DNA of 64,000 nucleotides from Thozetella sp. PMI_491 (lineage: Eukaryota; Ascomycota; Sordariomycetes; Chaetosphaeriales; Chaetosphaeriaceae), in the NCBI GenBank assembly GCA_021432635.1, contig MU270056.1, positions 239,656 through 303,655 of the forward strand. Reading direction: 5' to 3'. This document shows, piece after piece, positions 11,901 to 21,990 of this stretch. A program made the translations under genes and the position numbers. Every line of letters begins with the position of its first letter. Within the stretch, counting starts at the first letter, position 1. A model generated the notes under the pieces. That model was not told the DNA's origin. It saw only the letters and a program-made list of their open reading frames with translations, and did no database searches.

Positions 11901-14720
11901 ACGCATCGCGCCAGTGCACATCGGGCAAGTGGCTCTCCGGGTGCTGCACTTGCTTCTTCATCCCTATCCCGACGAGGAGGCGCGGTTAGTTGCCGCAATC
12001 GCCTCAGCGACCATTGAGCCCGCTTGCCCCAAAAAGCAAGCGTCCAAATTTAGCTCCGAGATGGGAGAGGCAAGTTGGCGGCAATGGCCCATCGGGAAGC
12101 CACCTAAACCCGGTGAGACATGGCTGGACTAGGAGGACCAACGCTTCGCAGCCGCCACTGCCAGTTCTTCCGGCTGTGTGGTATCGAGCCTACAAGAGTG
12201 CTCAAAGAGAGAGGTCATGGGGGGCCTAAAAAGCACCGAAGCTTGTGCTCCCTCAGACCGCCTCCTTCATGCCGAAGGTAGTAACCGTGGTCGTCTGTTG
12301 TGTTTGGTTCCCGACCTGGACCAACCTAATAGACCCTAGTAGTCGTCTATGAATATCTACGTGAAACGACGCTGCCAAGCTAGCCACACGACCGAGAGAC
12401 ATTGTCTTGGACGTCGGCCGCGTCCTGTTTGTCATCATGACAACCAAGAGGGCATTCCCGTCGGAGGACCTTGGGTGGCGCGGTCCAACCGGAAGCCCAA
12501 CACGGCGGCGGGCGACGGGGAATCTCGATACATGTCCCGAGATCTCAGGCCGTAAGACCGGCTGTGTTGGTGTCATGTTACGATGCCGTGGCCCAGTTGG
12601 GTTGAAAGATCGTCGCCGTCGCGCCACTGGCTTCCGAGATGCGAGAGAAGAGAAATGACCAGTCAACGCACAGCTGGCCCAGATCCCCTCGCCATGTAAC
12701 TTGTCAGCCGGCCCATCTCAGTTGGCTTTTATGCTTGCTTCTTGATGACTTTGCCGCAAGTAGCGTGCGATGAGGCGTCGGGCAAGGGTTGGTCGATTCG
12801 GCAGGGGGGCCGGTTTCCCATTTCCAGCTCTCTGGACTGGCTACATCCTTCGTCTCTATCCCCCGTCCCCCTTCCCGCACGCCCCACGAAGTGCTCGTAT
12901 ATGGGGGGAGAAAGGGGGGGCTTCTATTTTCGCACTCGCACTCCCCACTACGAAGCAGCTCTCGTGGGTTGAAGAGGACTGTAACACTCTGTCCCACGGT
13001 GAAGGCGGAAGGCGGCAGTTGTCTACGTGAAGTACCCTGCTTCCCCCGTCGCCAGTCACCGGGGCACAGGCGGTCACATCCCGGTACACCGCGTTGAGAC
13101 TCGACGGGGCGCGGGATGTGGGTGTGGGCACGCGCGTTGAAGGACCTCGCCGTGGTACTACGAGACGAGGTGCTAACCCGTTGGTTTCTAATGTGCCTAG
13201 CCGTCTTGGTAATGTCCAATGTCGATTGTCGGCTCATTTTGGGATCTTTGGGGAGCTCGGGCCTCGCAGCGACATTGCTTCCCGCTCCAAATTCTCTACG
13301 GCGTTCATCATATCGGGTCATCCTATGCAGGCTGAAATTTGGGGAAACGCGTCCGTAATCTGCTGGACCAGACAGGCTCGGTCAGCAGCCTGCCCTTCCG
13401 CCCGAACGATGCTGTAGTTGCCATTCCTGCGCGGGAAGGATTCATCCCCACCGCTCCCTGGCTGCTCTGCTGGCCGCCGTAGCCAGCAGCGAACGAGCCC
13501 GAAAGAACTGGGTACGAAGAGCTAGCGATACGGGGCAGGATGAGAGCGGCCGGAAAGTGCTTACACGCGCCGCGACTGCGCATGAATCTAGACGCGGGAG
13601 GAACATCACTACCCTCTTAGCCACTGTACTAGCTGCTACTGTTTTTTTTGTTTTTTTTGCGTTGCAATAACCGAATTCTCACGCTTGAAGTACGTAGGGT
13701 CCCGATATCCGGTTCTGATGTCAGATCTTTCTTCGCCTGGCGGACTCCCACGCCCTAGCAGTAGCTGGCCTTCCGCCCCCGGTCGTCCCTTCCCTTTCCC
13801 CCTCGATTGCATGGCATGATGACCACCGAAGAGATGCGAACCAAATGGGCCATCGATCTGGGCCGTGGCGCTCAGGGGACCGCAGGATGAATGCTCTCGG
13901 CAGACAGGGGAGGTGTGATTCGCAGCCTCAGGGGGTCGTATTGACTGCCCGATTGAGGTGTGCTGCATATCGCGGCCGACGCTGTTAATGCAGGCGAGAG
14001 CGGTGAGAGAGCTACGGGACGGCAACTAGGCATACACTTATTCCCTGCGTGCTGTACAGAGTATTGCATTCACTCAAGGAGAGGTCGATGCGAAGGGCGA
14101 GCCCGCAGGCTTCCGGAGCAGGACCTGCTGTGTTGGTTCTGGCGGCCGCTACGAGGCCTCCTCCCGCTGGCTACGAACCACCGCATGCACTTCAAGACGC
14201 GAGGATCTCGCCATAGTTCACCACAGAGCAAGAGAAAACGATGTGGGGGGGTTGATGTTGTAGGATTCCAGTATCTAGGTACCTATCATCTGAAGCTGGA
14301 GAATCGTCTCCAAGAGCTGCATTCAGGACCGGGTTATCGTTAACCCAGTCCCCAGGCGATGCTATATATACCAAGGTCATAATGGGTATGCTACCATCCA
14401 GAGTCGTAGAGCCACGAGACCGGAGTGCGGACTGTCGTCTTTTCAGGGACAGCCATGGCAGCATTCGTGCGGTCTCGTAGAGCTCAAGCTCCTAGTAGTG
14501 CAACAAGCCGTGGCCACTATATCGCAGCAGCGCGAAGCCGTGCGAGTGTGCCTCGTGTGCAAACCCGAACTCTTAGCAGCCAAGGCCAGGGAGGGAGCCA
14601 TGCAATGGCTCGGGCGAGCCTTGCGTTGGGCCCGGATTGACTTTGGGCCTTGTCATTAGCCTGTTGGACAGCCGTTCAGATCATAGTACGTTCACAGTTT
14701 CTCCATCGGGGGGGGGAAGC

Positions 14721-15125
14721 TTAAGCATCAGGCTTCAGGGCAGGGATGGACTCCTGCTTGATGGTGCCCAGCGACCAGGTTCCCAGCCACTTCTCGCCCG
14801 TCCACGCGTGCAGCTTCACGGTCACGGGGGCAGGCGGGACGTTTGCGGATCCAGTCGAGCTGCGAACGAACAGGGGCAGCTCCGACTGTGGGATCTTGAA
14901 GAAGCGACGGGTTGAGTCCGCCTCGTCGATGGCGATCTCGCGGCTCGTCACCGCATCGACGAAGACTTCCATGTCTCGGGACCTATCCTTGAGTGAGATC
15001 TGCAACCTAGTTGCCGGGTAGATGGGGTCTTGGGGGTCGGAGGGCAACTTGAAGTAGACCGCCAAGAAGGGGTTGGTGGCCGTTGGCGCAACCAGCGAGA
15101 GGGGCTCAAGTTTATAGTTGGGCAT
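14721..15125 (-). CDS. Small conserved-looking fungal protein, function unknown
   Basis: An intronless frame of 134 residues with an ATG at 15125 and a TAA stop at 14721. I do not recognise a named family. The sequence is soluble, with no signal peptide or membrane segment. Alternating hydrophobic stretches (for example LAVYFKLP and VTVKLHAW) suggest an all-beta fold. It starts MPNYKLEPLSLV and ends IPALKPDA. Codon use is GC-biased like the other genes here. Clean length, ATG start and protein-like composition argue that it is real, and it stands out from the non-coding ORFs to its left. Its nearest neighbour is the secreted coiled-coil gene, in the same orientation, about 0.9 kb upstream. 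No function is assigned. Confidence 0.7.
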   Translation of the reverse strand: MPNYKLEPLSLVAPTATNPFLAVYFKLPSDPQDPIYPATRLQISLKDRSRDMEVFVDAVTSREIAIDEADSTRRFFKIPQSELPLFVRSSTGSANVPPAPVTVKLHAWTGEKWLGTWSLGTIKQESIPALKPDA

Positions 15126-16002
15126 GGTGAGAGATGGATATGCGCGTTCAGAGCGTGCGGCAGGAAAGAAGGCTATGAAGAGCTAGAATTCAAGATGAGA
15201 CGCGTGTCGGGAGCGTTGAGGTTGCGCAGCGGGGTAGGACGTCGGAAACGAAGGAGAGCAGTGTTTTGCGGGGAGCAAAAATGGTCAAAAAGGGAAGCGT
15301 CGGGGCCGGCGCTTCTCTATTAAATACTTTTTTTTTTAAACCCCCCTCAGCCTCGTCTTTGTTCCGAGTTAAAAACGCGCGATTCATTGCATAGCCAGGC
15401 AGCGACCTAGCCCTTAGTTTGCAGGGTGGGTTTCTTGACGCGGTGGTGTTGTTGCCTGGGTGACAGACACGCATCTGCCTGTCCCGTCCGAAGAGGGACG
15501 CAATACAGCCGAGAGCACCTTCCGGCTTGAGCAGCGAGGTCCAATCACCAATCAATCAATAGCCTCCCCACGGTGCTTATCTCGCCCTTTCGCCACGGCG
15601 TGCTGGAAAACGAAGCACCATAAGCTACACACTCCGTACATGCTCCGTAGATCTGTGCCGATGCCACGGCCTTGGCCCGCCGAGAGCACCGGTGTCAGGC
15701 TAGCAGGCGTCCTAAACAAAACTGGAGAACCTGATGAGCTCTGAACAGCCCACTACGCTCTACACACAAAGCGCGTCCTCCATGCAAGCAAGATTCTATA
15801 CATGCTTGTTACTGCCCGCTTCTCGTATGCATGGTGCGCGTGAAAGAGACCTCGATTGAAGAACGGCATGGTGCATCAGGGGCATGTAGAGTGATAAACA
15901 GTATCTCTGCGGCAGGCTAGCTGCCCCTGACGCGAGTGAAGGCCGCGCGCATACATCCACCCCAAACTCCCAGTTGCCGGCTTCTCTCCCTGCCCTAAGA
16001 CC
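15126..16002. other. Intergenic spacer
   Basis: Upstream region of the small minus-strand gene and downstream region of the secreted coiled-coil gene. A short T-rich run (TTTTTTTT near 15330) is present. Nothing else was recognised. Confidence 0.6.
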
Positions 16003-16968
16003 CTACCGCCGCCGCCGGCCGCAGTAGCCGGAGCAAAATGGGTTCGGGGGTTCTTCCACCTGCTTGGGCTTGGACTTTGCCTTTTCCTCGAGCTCACGTC
16101 GATAGGCGTCCGCCCAACCGGGCAGCTCGTCCGAGACCTTCAGGCCCATCTCCTTGCTCCTCGTTGCCTGCTGGGCTTGGAGGCTCTCGAGCTTCTCCTT
16201 CTGCGACTTCAGCAGCTCGCTTTTGGCCTCCTTCTGCTTCGCTAGCAAAGCCGTGAACTGCCGCTGCAACTCGACGTCGAGCGGAGCAAGCAGCATTCTG
16301 AGAACATTGTCTTCGGCTAGGGTGTAGTCGTCGAGCTTTTGCTTTCCCTGAGAGGCCATGACCCTGTCGACAGCGGCCTGCTGCTTTGCTCTCAGCTCCA
16401 TGCGTTCCGCTTCCTGCTGGAGCCCAAGCTGCTCGTCTGCCTGGAGGTGGCCGTGCTTGAGGGCCTCGAGTTGCTTTAGATGGATCTTGTTAAGGCTTTG
16501 TGCATGCATCCCGGAGATCGTCCGGTTGTCTGCTTTCCCTTGGCTCGGCTGTGGGTTTTCTTGCTGTCTGTCCTCACTTTGGACTCCCCGAGCAATGGCG
16601 CTCGCCGCCCGGCTCTCGGTACTCTCCTCGATCTCCTCATTCTCTTGACGAGTCTTGTTGTCAACATTTTCCCGCTTTCCTGCTCTCGATAGACCAATCT
16701 GGTTTAGGAAGGCGGCCATGCCCGTTGTCTCCCCAGATTGACTCTGCCGGTATGCCAGTGCCTCGGCATGCGCAATGGCATGAGGACCTATGAGGTCCTT
16801 GCTGGTGACACCGGATTGGCCGGGGTTAGAGGAAACCAGTTCGATTGCTCGGGTGTCTGCTGCGGCGCCTGCTGGATGACCCCGTTGAAACATGCCGGGG
16901 AAGGCGGATACGTTGCTCGGCCCGGCAAGGAGGCCTAGAAGGGCTTGCAATCCCAAGTTCCCCTTCAT
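16003..16968 (-). CDS. Secreted coiled-coil protein, function unknown
   Basis: A single-exon frame of 321 residues. I chose the ATG at 16968 because the codon before it is GTG. Residues 1 to about 22 form a signal peptide: a basic start, a Leu/Gly-rich core (LGLQALLGLLAG) and a small-residue cleavage region ending NVSA. The middle, about 90-150, is polar and probably disordered. From about 155 to 290 the protein is rich in Q, E, K, L and A with heptad-like spacing, so it should form long helices or a coiled coil. The C-terminus is Pro/Arg-rich with two cysteines (FCSGYCGRRRR). No enzyme motif is visible. Fungal secreted proteins of this kind are common but mostly unstudied. Similarity to any family would need a profile search. 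Confidence 0.72.
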   Translation of the reverse strand: MKGNLGLQALLGLLAGPSNVSAFPGMFQRGHPAGAAADTRAIELVSSNPGQSGVTSKDLIGPHAIAHAEALAYRQSQSGETTGMAAFLNQIGLSRAGKRENVDNKTRQENEEIEESTESRAASAIARGVQSEDRQQENPQPSQGKADNRTISGMHAQSLNKIHLKQLEALKHGHLQADEQLGLQQEAERMELRAKQQAAVDRVMASQGKQKLDDYTLAEDNVLRMLLAPLDVELQRQFTALLAKQKEAKSELLKSQKEKLESLQAQQATRSKEMGLKVSDELPGWADAYRRELEEKAKSKPKQVEEPPNPFCSGYCGRRRR

Positions 16969-16971
16969 CAC

Positions 16972-18258
16972 GGCAGAGAGATCGATAATAGCATGGATGA
17001 GGAACTAAGTCGGGAAGGCTACACACGGGGGTCTGCATATGCTCAGCGCTTTTAAAAAAGATGGACCGTTCTCAACTGTTCTAGTGCCAGCACCCAACAC
17101 TATTGTTGAGAACCTGTCGCATGCAAAGGTTAATGCATCATCCAAGTCTCGCTCTTGGCCTGGACTCTATGCTCGACATCCTTTCCCCTCCGGACACCTT
17201 CAACCAAGATTATCAAGTTGCCATATCCCCACGAGATGAACTGGATCAGAGGTAGTATGGGCCACGAACCTATATCCTCATAGGACTAAGGTTCATATGT
17301 ACATTGTGGCAGAACTTGTTCCTCTAGAATGATGACCATCTTGGAACCGGGGGTTCTGAGCACTTCTTAGGACAAAGTTTTAAACGGTGAGTGCTGACCT
17401 TGTACTTCATAACCCAGGAACCACCAGCGCCCGTGTTTCGGCCAACTTTCGGACCCGGCGGTCTCTCTTGGACCACGGTACCAATTCCTGAACCAAATTA
17501 GCCTTCGAAACCGCGCAGTGTCATGGGACGAGGGGAGTGTGAGGAGACAATGTGCCGAGATGGGCCCATTAGTGGCTCTCTAGCACCAAGTTGGCCGCTC
17601 GCCACTTCGGCAGGTCCACGGACCATCAACATTTATTGAACCTAACTTCCCTAGGGGATGGCTAGGAAGACGTTCGTGATAGATCCACCCGGCCAAAGAG
17701 CCGCATGCTCTAGCACTGTGGACTGGCGGTGAGCACTCCACGCTATTCACCGAGCCTATTTAGTTCGCTCCGCTCGAGAAGACGCAGCTGTGGTGTGGGG
17801 GACACTTCCTAGCTGCGTATCTTGACACGAGCATTTCAGGCCCGGCAGGGCGGGAGCTAGGCAAAGTTGGCGGTAAGACCCGAGGTCAACTCGACCCGGA
17901 TGCACGAGTAAGTTGATTCATAGCGTACCAGGACGTAGGTAGACGAACGATCAAATATACGCTTAAATTTTCCCGTCACAAAAGTTCCCTTCATATAAAA
18001 CCGCCCCAGTGTTCTAAGCAAAAAAAAACACTACAGAAAACAAGACAGCTCCGTCTACGCTTGGTCTGGACAGCTCTGATACGAGAGTATACCTAACCCA
18101 AATTGCCAATGAAAAACAAGGGCCCATCGCCTTTTCCTTGTCCCGAGAACCTTCCCTGGCTGCGATATGATGACAACATGAAACATTAATCGTTAAGACA
18201 TGGACCTAAGTCATCCGCTCATAGCCTACTTCTAACATCCTTTTCTTCAGTACATACC
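16972..18258. other. Intergenic spacer
   Basis: About 1.3 kb between the secreted coiled-coil gene and the 3' end of the DUF8035 gene. It is more AT-rich than the coding DNA. I see no gene, only short A-runs near 18020. Confidence 0.6.
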
Positions 18259-21200
18259 TTACTCTACAGAGGCACCGTCACGATCACTTCGGTCGCGGTC
18301 ACGGTCGCGGTCCCTGTCCCTGTGGGATCGGTGGTGGTGGTTGCCGCTGGAGCTGTGGTACTCGCTTCCCCTCTGCCTCGGCTCATCGTCGCCGTCTTCT
18401 TCATCGGAAGAATGCTTATGGCGTCGGTGCCGCCGCTCTCTGTCTCGATCTCGGTCGCCTTCCCGGTCACGGTCTCGGTCCCGATCACGATCGCGGTCTC
18501 GGTCCCTGTCGCGGTCCCGATCCCGATCCCGTCGATCGTCGTCGTGGTCGTCTTTGTCGCGACGGTGTTGCCGCGACCGTCGCTTCCTGTCGTCGTCGTC
18601 CTTGGCCTCTCGTTCGAGTTCCTGGAGGCGCATTTCTGTGGGTTGTCAGCACTTTTCCGTCTCGGACACTTGTTTGATGGGGATATGGTGATTTTCGGCA
18701 AAGAAGGAGAGAAAAGGAGGGCGATAAGAACACGGCCTGGCCGTGTCCTGGCGAAAGCGGGAGAGGACAAGAGTCGAGACGAAAAGAAGATGCTAGAAGG
18801 TGAAGCACGGCGGTCACGGTGCAGCGGGACGGGACGGGACGAGGCCATCACGGGGGACAGGCACGAACGGGCACGGCACGCAGGCGAGACGGTCGAGTCG
18901 TATCACTGGGTCGCAGGTCGAAGGTCGATGCACGGTCGAACGGTCGGGTGTCTGGGCAGGGGAGGTGGGGAGGGCAAACGAGGCAAAGACAGGAAAGACA
19001 CTGCAACCCACCTCTCAATTGTGCCGTGGCGGCAGTATATGCTTCAATCTCCTCCTTGTTCAGGACGCGGAGCACGATCACGAAGTCGTCGCGGACCTCG
19101 AAGCGCTCCTTGCCGATCGTCAGGGCTTCGGGGTTGACTAGGCGCCGGTTGATCTTGGTCCATCGCGCCCCGGCCGGCACGCTGGCTTTCTTCTTATCGT
19201 CCTTGTGTGGGGCGACGCCCTCTCTCACGGGGTTAGGCTCTTCCGGAAATTGGGCCTTGGGCTGCTTGAGGATGCCCTTGATGGGTTTCTTTTCGTCCTT
19301 ATCTCGAGGAGGAGAAACGAGTCGGACCTGCTTTTCGTCGCGTTCCGGAAGAACGAGCTCACGGCCTCTGGAGTCATCCTTGGTTCCCGATAATGCCGTG
19401 TCAGCCTCGCTGGCGGCTTTGCTCTCCGGCGAGGTGTTCCGGTCAGCCCGCTCGGGGGATGGTTCCTTGATAACCGGTATCTTGTTGTCCGGCGCCTTGG
19501 TGTCTGGCGACTTCTCTCGGCTCTCGTTCTCGGCCATCTGGGCCTTCAGAGCCATCAAGCCAGCAGTATCGTTCGGGTTAAACGCGGACGAGGCACGGCG
19601 GCGACGGACGATGCGTGGCTTGGGCTTGCTCTCCTCGACAGAGCCCTGGGAGCTGGGCGTGTCACGCTCAGAGGCCGAAGACACAGGAACCGGGGTGGGC
19701 TCCCCGTTGAGTTTCGCCTCCGCATCCCTCCTGTTGCGTTCCCGAAGGTCAGACTCCGCTTCTGGGAGAGCTTCCCGCCGACGAGGACGCTCGCGTTCCC
19801 TCTGAGGTTCGACGACCTCGAGCTCATGCTCATCTCTATAGGGTCGCCGGTCGTCGTCTTTGCGGTGGACTCGGTACCGCCGCTCTACATCATCGGATCT
19901 CCGCCGGTCATCGACGTCCTCGTCCTTATCCTTATGCCGTCTGGGGGGGGAACGATCCTCCTTCGGTTCGCTCTCGTCCTTGTCCTTGCTCTTCAAGACG
20001 GCCCCAAGGCCGATGGTAGCGGCAGCCATGGAGAGGCCGGTAGCGAGCTTATCCTTGGTGCTATCCTTCTTATCATCGTCCTCGGGCTCCTTAGTCTTGC
20101 TCTCCTTGCGCTCGTGACCATGGTCGCCCTCATGCTTATGAGCACGCGCGGCCTTCCGATCGCGATCGTCGGAATCTCGGCGCTCATCCTTCTTCGCAGG
20201 CTCGAGGTCCTCGTCCGACCTCCGCCGCGGCTCGCGCTCCTCGAGCTCCTTCCGGGCCTCTCGGCGCTCTCTGCGCTCGTCGCGGTGGCGGGTGTCTGGC
20301 GCCCTCCGGGGTTCTTCAGGCTCCTTGGGATCGATACGGAGGCCGAAACCCCGAGCCGCGATGGTATCATCCTTGAAGTAGTCATGATCACGGTCGCGGA
20401 TCTCCCGCTGGACCATTTCGTCTTGACGACCATGGTAGTAGTCGTCCGGGTGACCGTAACGGCCGTCCGAGATCATGGAGACTGGCCGCGAGTGCGAGGA
20501 GGACCGGCGGCGACCGGAGGAGGGGCTTGGAGGGACGACCAGGTGATCAGAGCCTCCCCGGGCGGGCTCGGGAGCGAGTGGCACGACGGGAGGCAGAGGC
20601 ATGCGAATCGACGGTTGGTCGTAGATGCCGGCGGCGGCATTCCGGTTTAGCCTGTCGAGCTGCCTCGAGGTAGGCGGAGGTCCGCGCGGTCGCCTTTCGC
20701 CCTGGTCTAAGGGGCGGCCAATGTCGGTCGTCACGCTGACGCTCGGCCGGTAGTATTGGTCGTAGCTCTCCCGACGCTTGTGGCGAGGGCGAGTGTTGTC
20801 GAGGTCGTGCCGGACTAGCTCGCCGGGGTTTGTGTACTCGTATGAGTCGGGACCATAGTCGATAGACTCGCGTCGCTGCGGCGGACCGTGCTGGTGGTAG
20901 ACCGAGCCGCGCGTTGCAGCGCGATAGGGATCGACGCTCCTCGAGTGCAAGCGATCCTCGCCCGTCCTATCGCGCAATCGTTGCCACTCCTCATTGTCCA
21001 TTGTGGCGCTATACGGGACAGGTGTGCGCGAGGAGGCGCGGGCGCGGGGGATGGACGAGGCAGGCTGGGTGTAGTACGCGCCTTCGTCGCTGGAGCGGTA
21101 AGGGTCGCCGCGCGAGGGGCTCTCGGCTCTGTCGCCGCTCGACGCCTGCGAAGAACCATGGCGAGTGGTGGTTACGATGACGGGCGGTCTCCTAGACTCG

Positions 21201-21508
21201 GAGCCCATGGTGGAGGAGCGACGGGCGCGGGTCTGACTGCTCTCGCGCAAGCTCGTGGTTCTGTGAATCGGATCTTTCCTGACCATATATGTAGTAGTGG
21301 TCGTAGTGATGGGCCCGGCCGCGGAGCGGTATTCGCCGGTAGGCCGCACCAGGGAGTCGTGGCGCGAGGCGGGGAGGACATGGATATCTCCGTATGCAGA
21401 GGTGAAACCGCCCGTGGTGGTGGTGGTAATGGGCAGAGAGGCACGGGCGGGGTTGTGGACAGGGGAGCGCCGCCCAGTGGCGTAATGTCTGTTGGGGTCG
21501 GCCGCCAT
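18259..21508 (-). CDS. DUF8035 family protein with Arg-Asp repeat tail
   Basis: Two exons: 21508-19012 and 18635-18259, giving 957 residues. The intron has donor GTGGGT at 19011, a CTGAC branch site and a CACAG acceptor, and it joins the frame exactly (Gln-Leu-Arg-Glu-Met-Arg-Leu). I start at the internal ATG 21508 (MAADPNRHYATG). Residues 1 to about 600 are low-complexity and highly charged, rich in Arg, Asp, Glu, Ser and Pro, and likely disordered. A compact conserved segment near 770-825 (WTKINRRLVNPEALTIGKER) matches my memory of the DUF8035 domain of fungal proteins. The second exon encodes a tail of about a dozen Arg-Asp repeats plus His-rich stretches, resembling RD/RS-like tails of RNA-associated proteins. 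The molecular role is unknown; an RNA- or nucleus-linked role is inference from the tail only. If the intron is retained, translation stops at 18848 after a different C-terminus. Confidence 0.8.
18330..18600 (-). repeat. Coding tandem repeat (Arg-Asp dipeptides)
   Basis: A hexanucleotide-like tandem array of alternating Arg and Asp codons in exon 2 of the DUF8035 gene. The core block is about 22 residues of RD, with shorter RD blocks on either side. It creates long false ORFs on the opposite strand. Confidence 0.85.
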
Positions 21509-21815
21509 GGCTGACGGCTGGAGCTTCTTCGCCGGGCGCAAGCTCGGGATGTAGAGATATCGCTGTCGAGGTCCTTTCGCCAGTGTGTTTGAGTTGAGCG
21601 GAGAGTCGAGCCGGGTTCAGCGAGCAGCTGATCCGGCGGCGGCGACTCGCAGATGTAGGCCACGTGAGGGACGTCGGAGGGTGGGCGACGAAGAAAAGTG
21701 CACAAATGTGCGTCGCCAGGTATCCAGCCCGGCGAAGGACGGGAGCGGCGGATTGGCGGGGGGGTCAATGCAGGCGTCAGCTCGGGCGAGTCCCCAAGCC
21801 GGTGCTAAAAAAGTG

Positions 21816-21990
21816 TCTGCAGGTCATGGTCAGTGAATGAATGGGTCGACGGCGTGGGAACCGGCAGATCCCTACCGCCCAATTGACGGATGGCAGCTGC
21901 CACCGCAACCCGGTCGTGGGGACGAGGCCGACGGGCTGCTGCTCGGAGAGAGCGGCAAGAGACGTGAAGAAGAGCGAATGTGTATTTACC
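21816..21990 (-). other. Possible 5' UTR intron of the DUF8035 gene
   Basis: Upstream of the ATG at 21508 there is a GTAAAT donor at 21989 and a CTGCAG acceptor ending at 21817, with CACTGACC just before it as a branch point. An intron of about 173 nt in the leader would fit. This is a motif reading only. Confidence 0.35.

Larger units (their letters stand above)
1..14720. other. Gene-poor region, about 14.7 kb
   Basis: Apart from the spliced leader signals between 1.6 and 3.4 kb, I see no convincing protein gene here. The open frames are short, overlap on both strands, mostly lack ATG starts, and their translations look like low-complexity or out-of-frame GC-rich DNA. Further isolated donor-like motifs on the minus strand near 3934, 4084 and 4414 suggest the leader may begin further right. 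Simple repeats include a (GGTA)n near 540, a GA tract near 4772, T18 at 4221 and C27 at 8882. No tRNA or transposon features were recognised. Small intron-rich genes cannot be excluded by eye. Confidence 0.5.

Noticed and set aside
18322-19137. Plus-strand open frame of 271 codons opposite the DUF8035 gene
   Set aside because: It is the antisense shadow of the Arg-Asp repeat (reads as Val/Ser/Pro repeats) and crosses the inferred intron; the same applies to 19826-20650.
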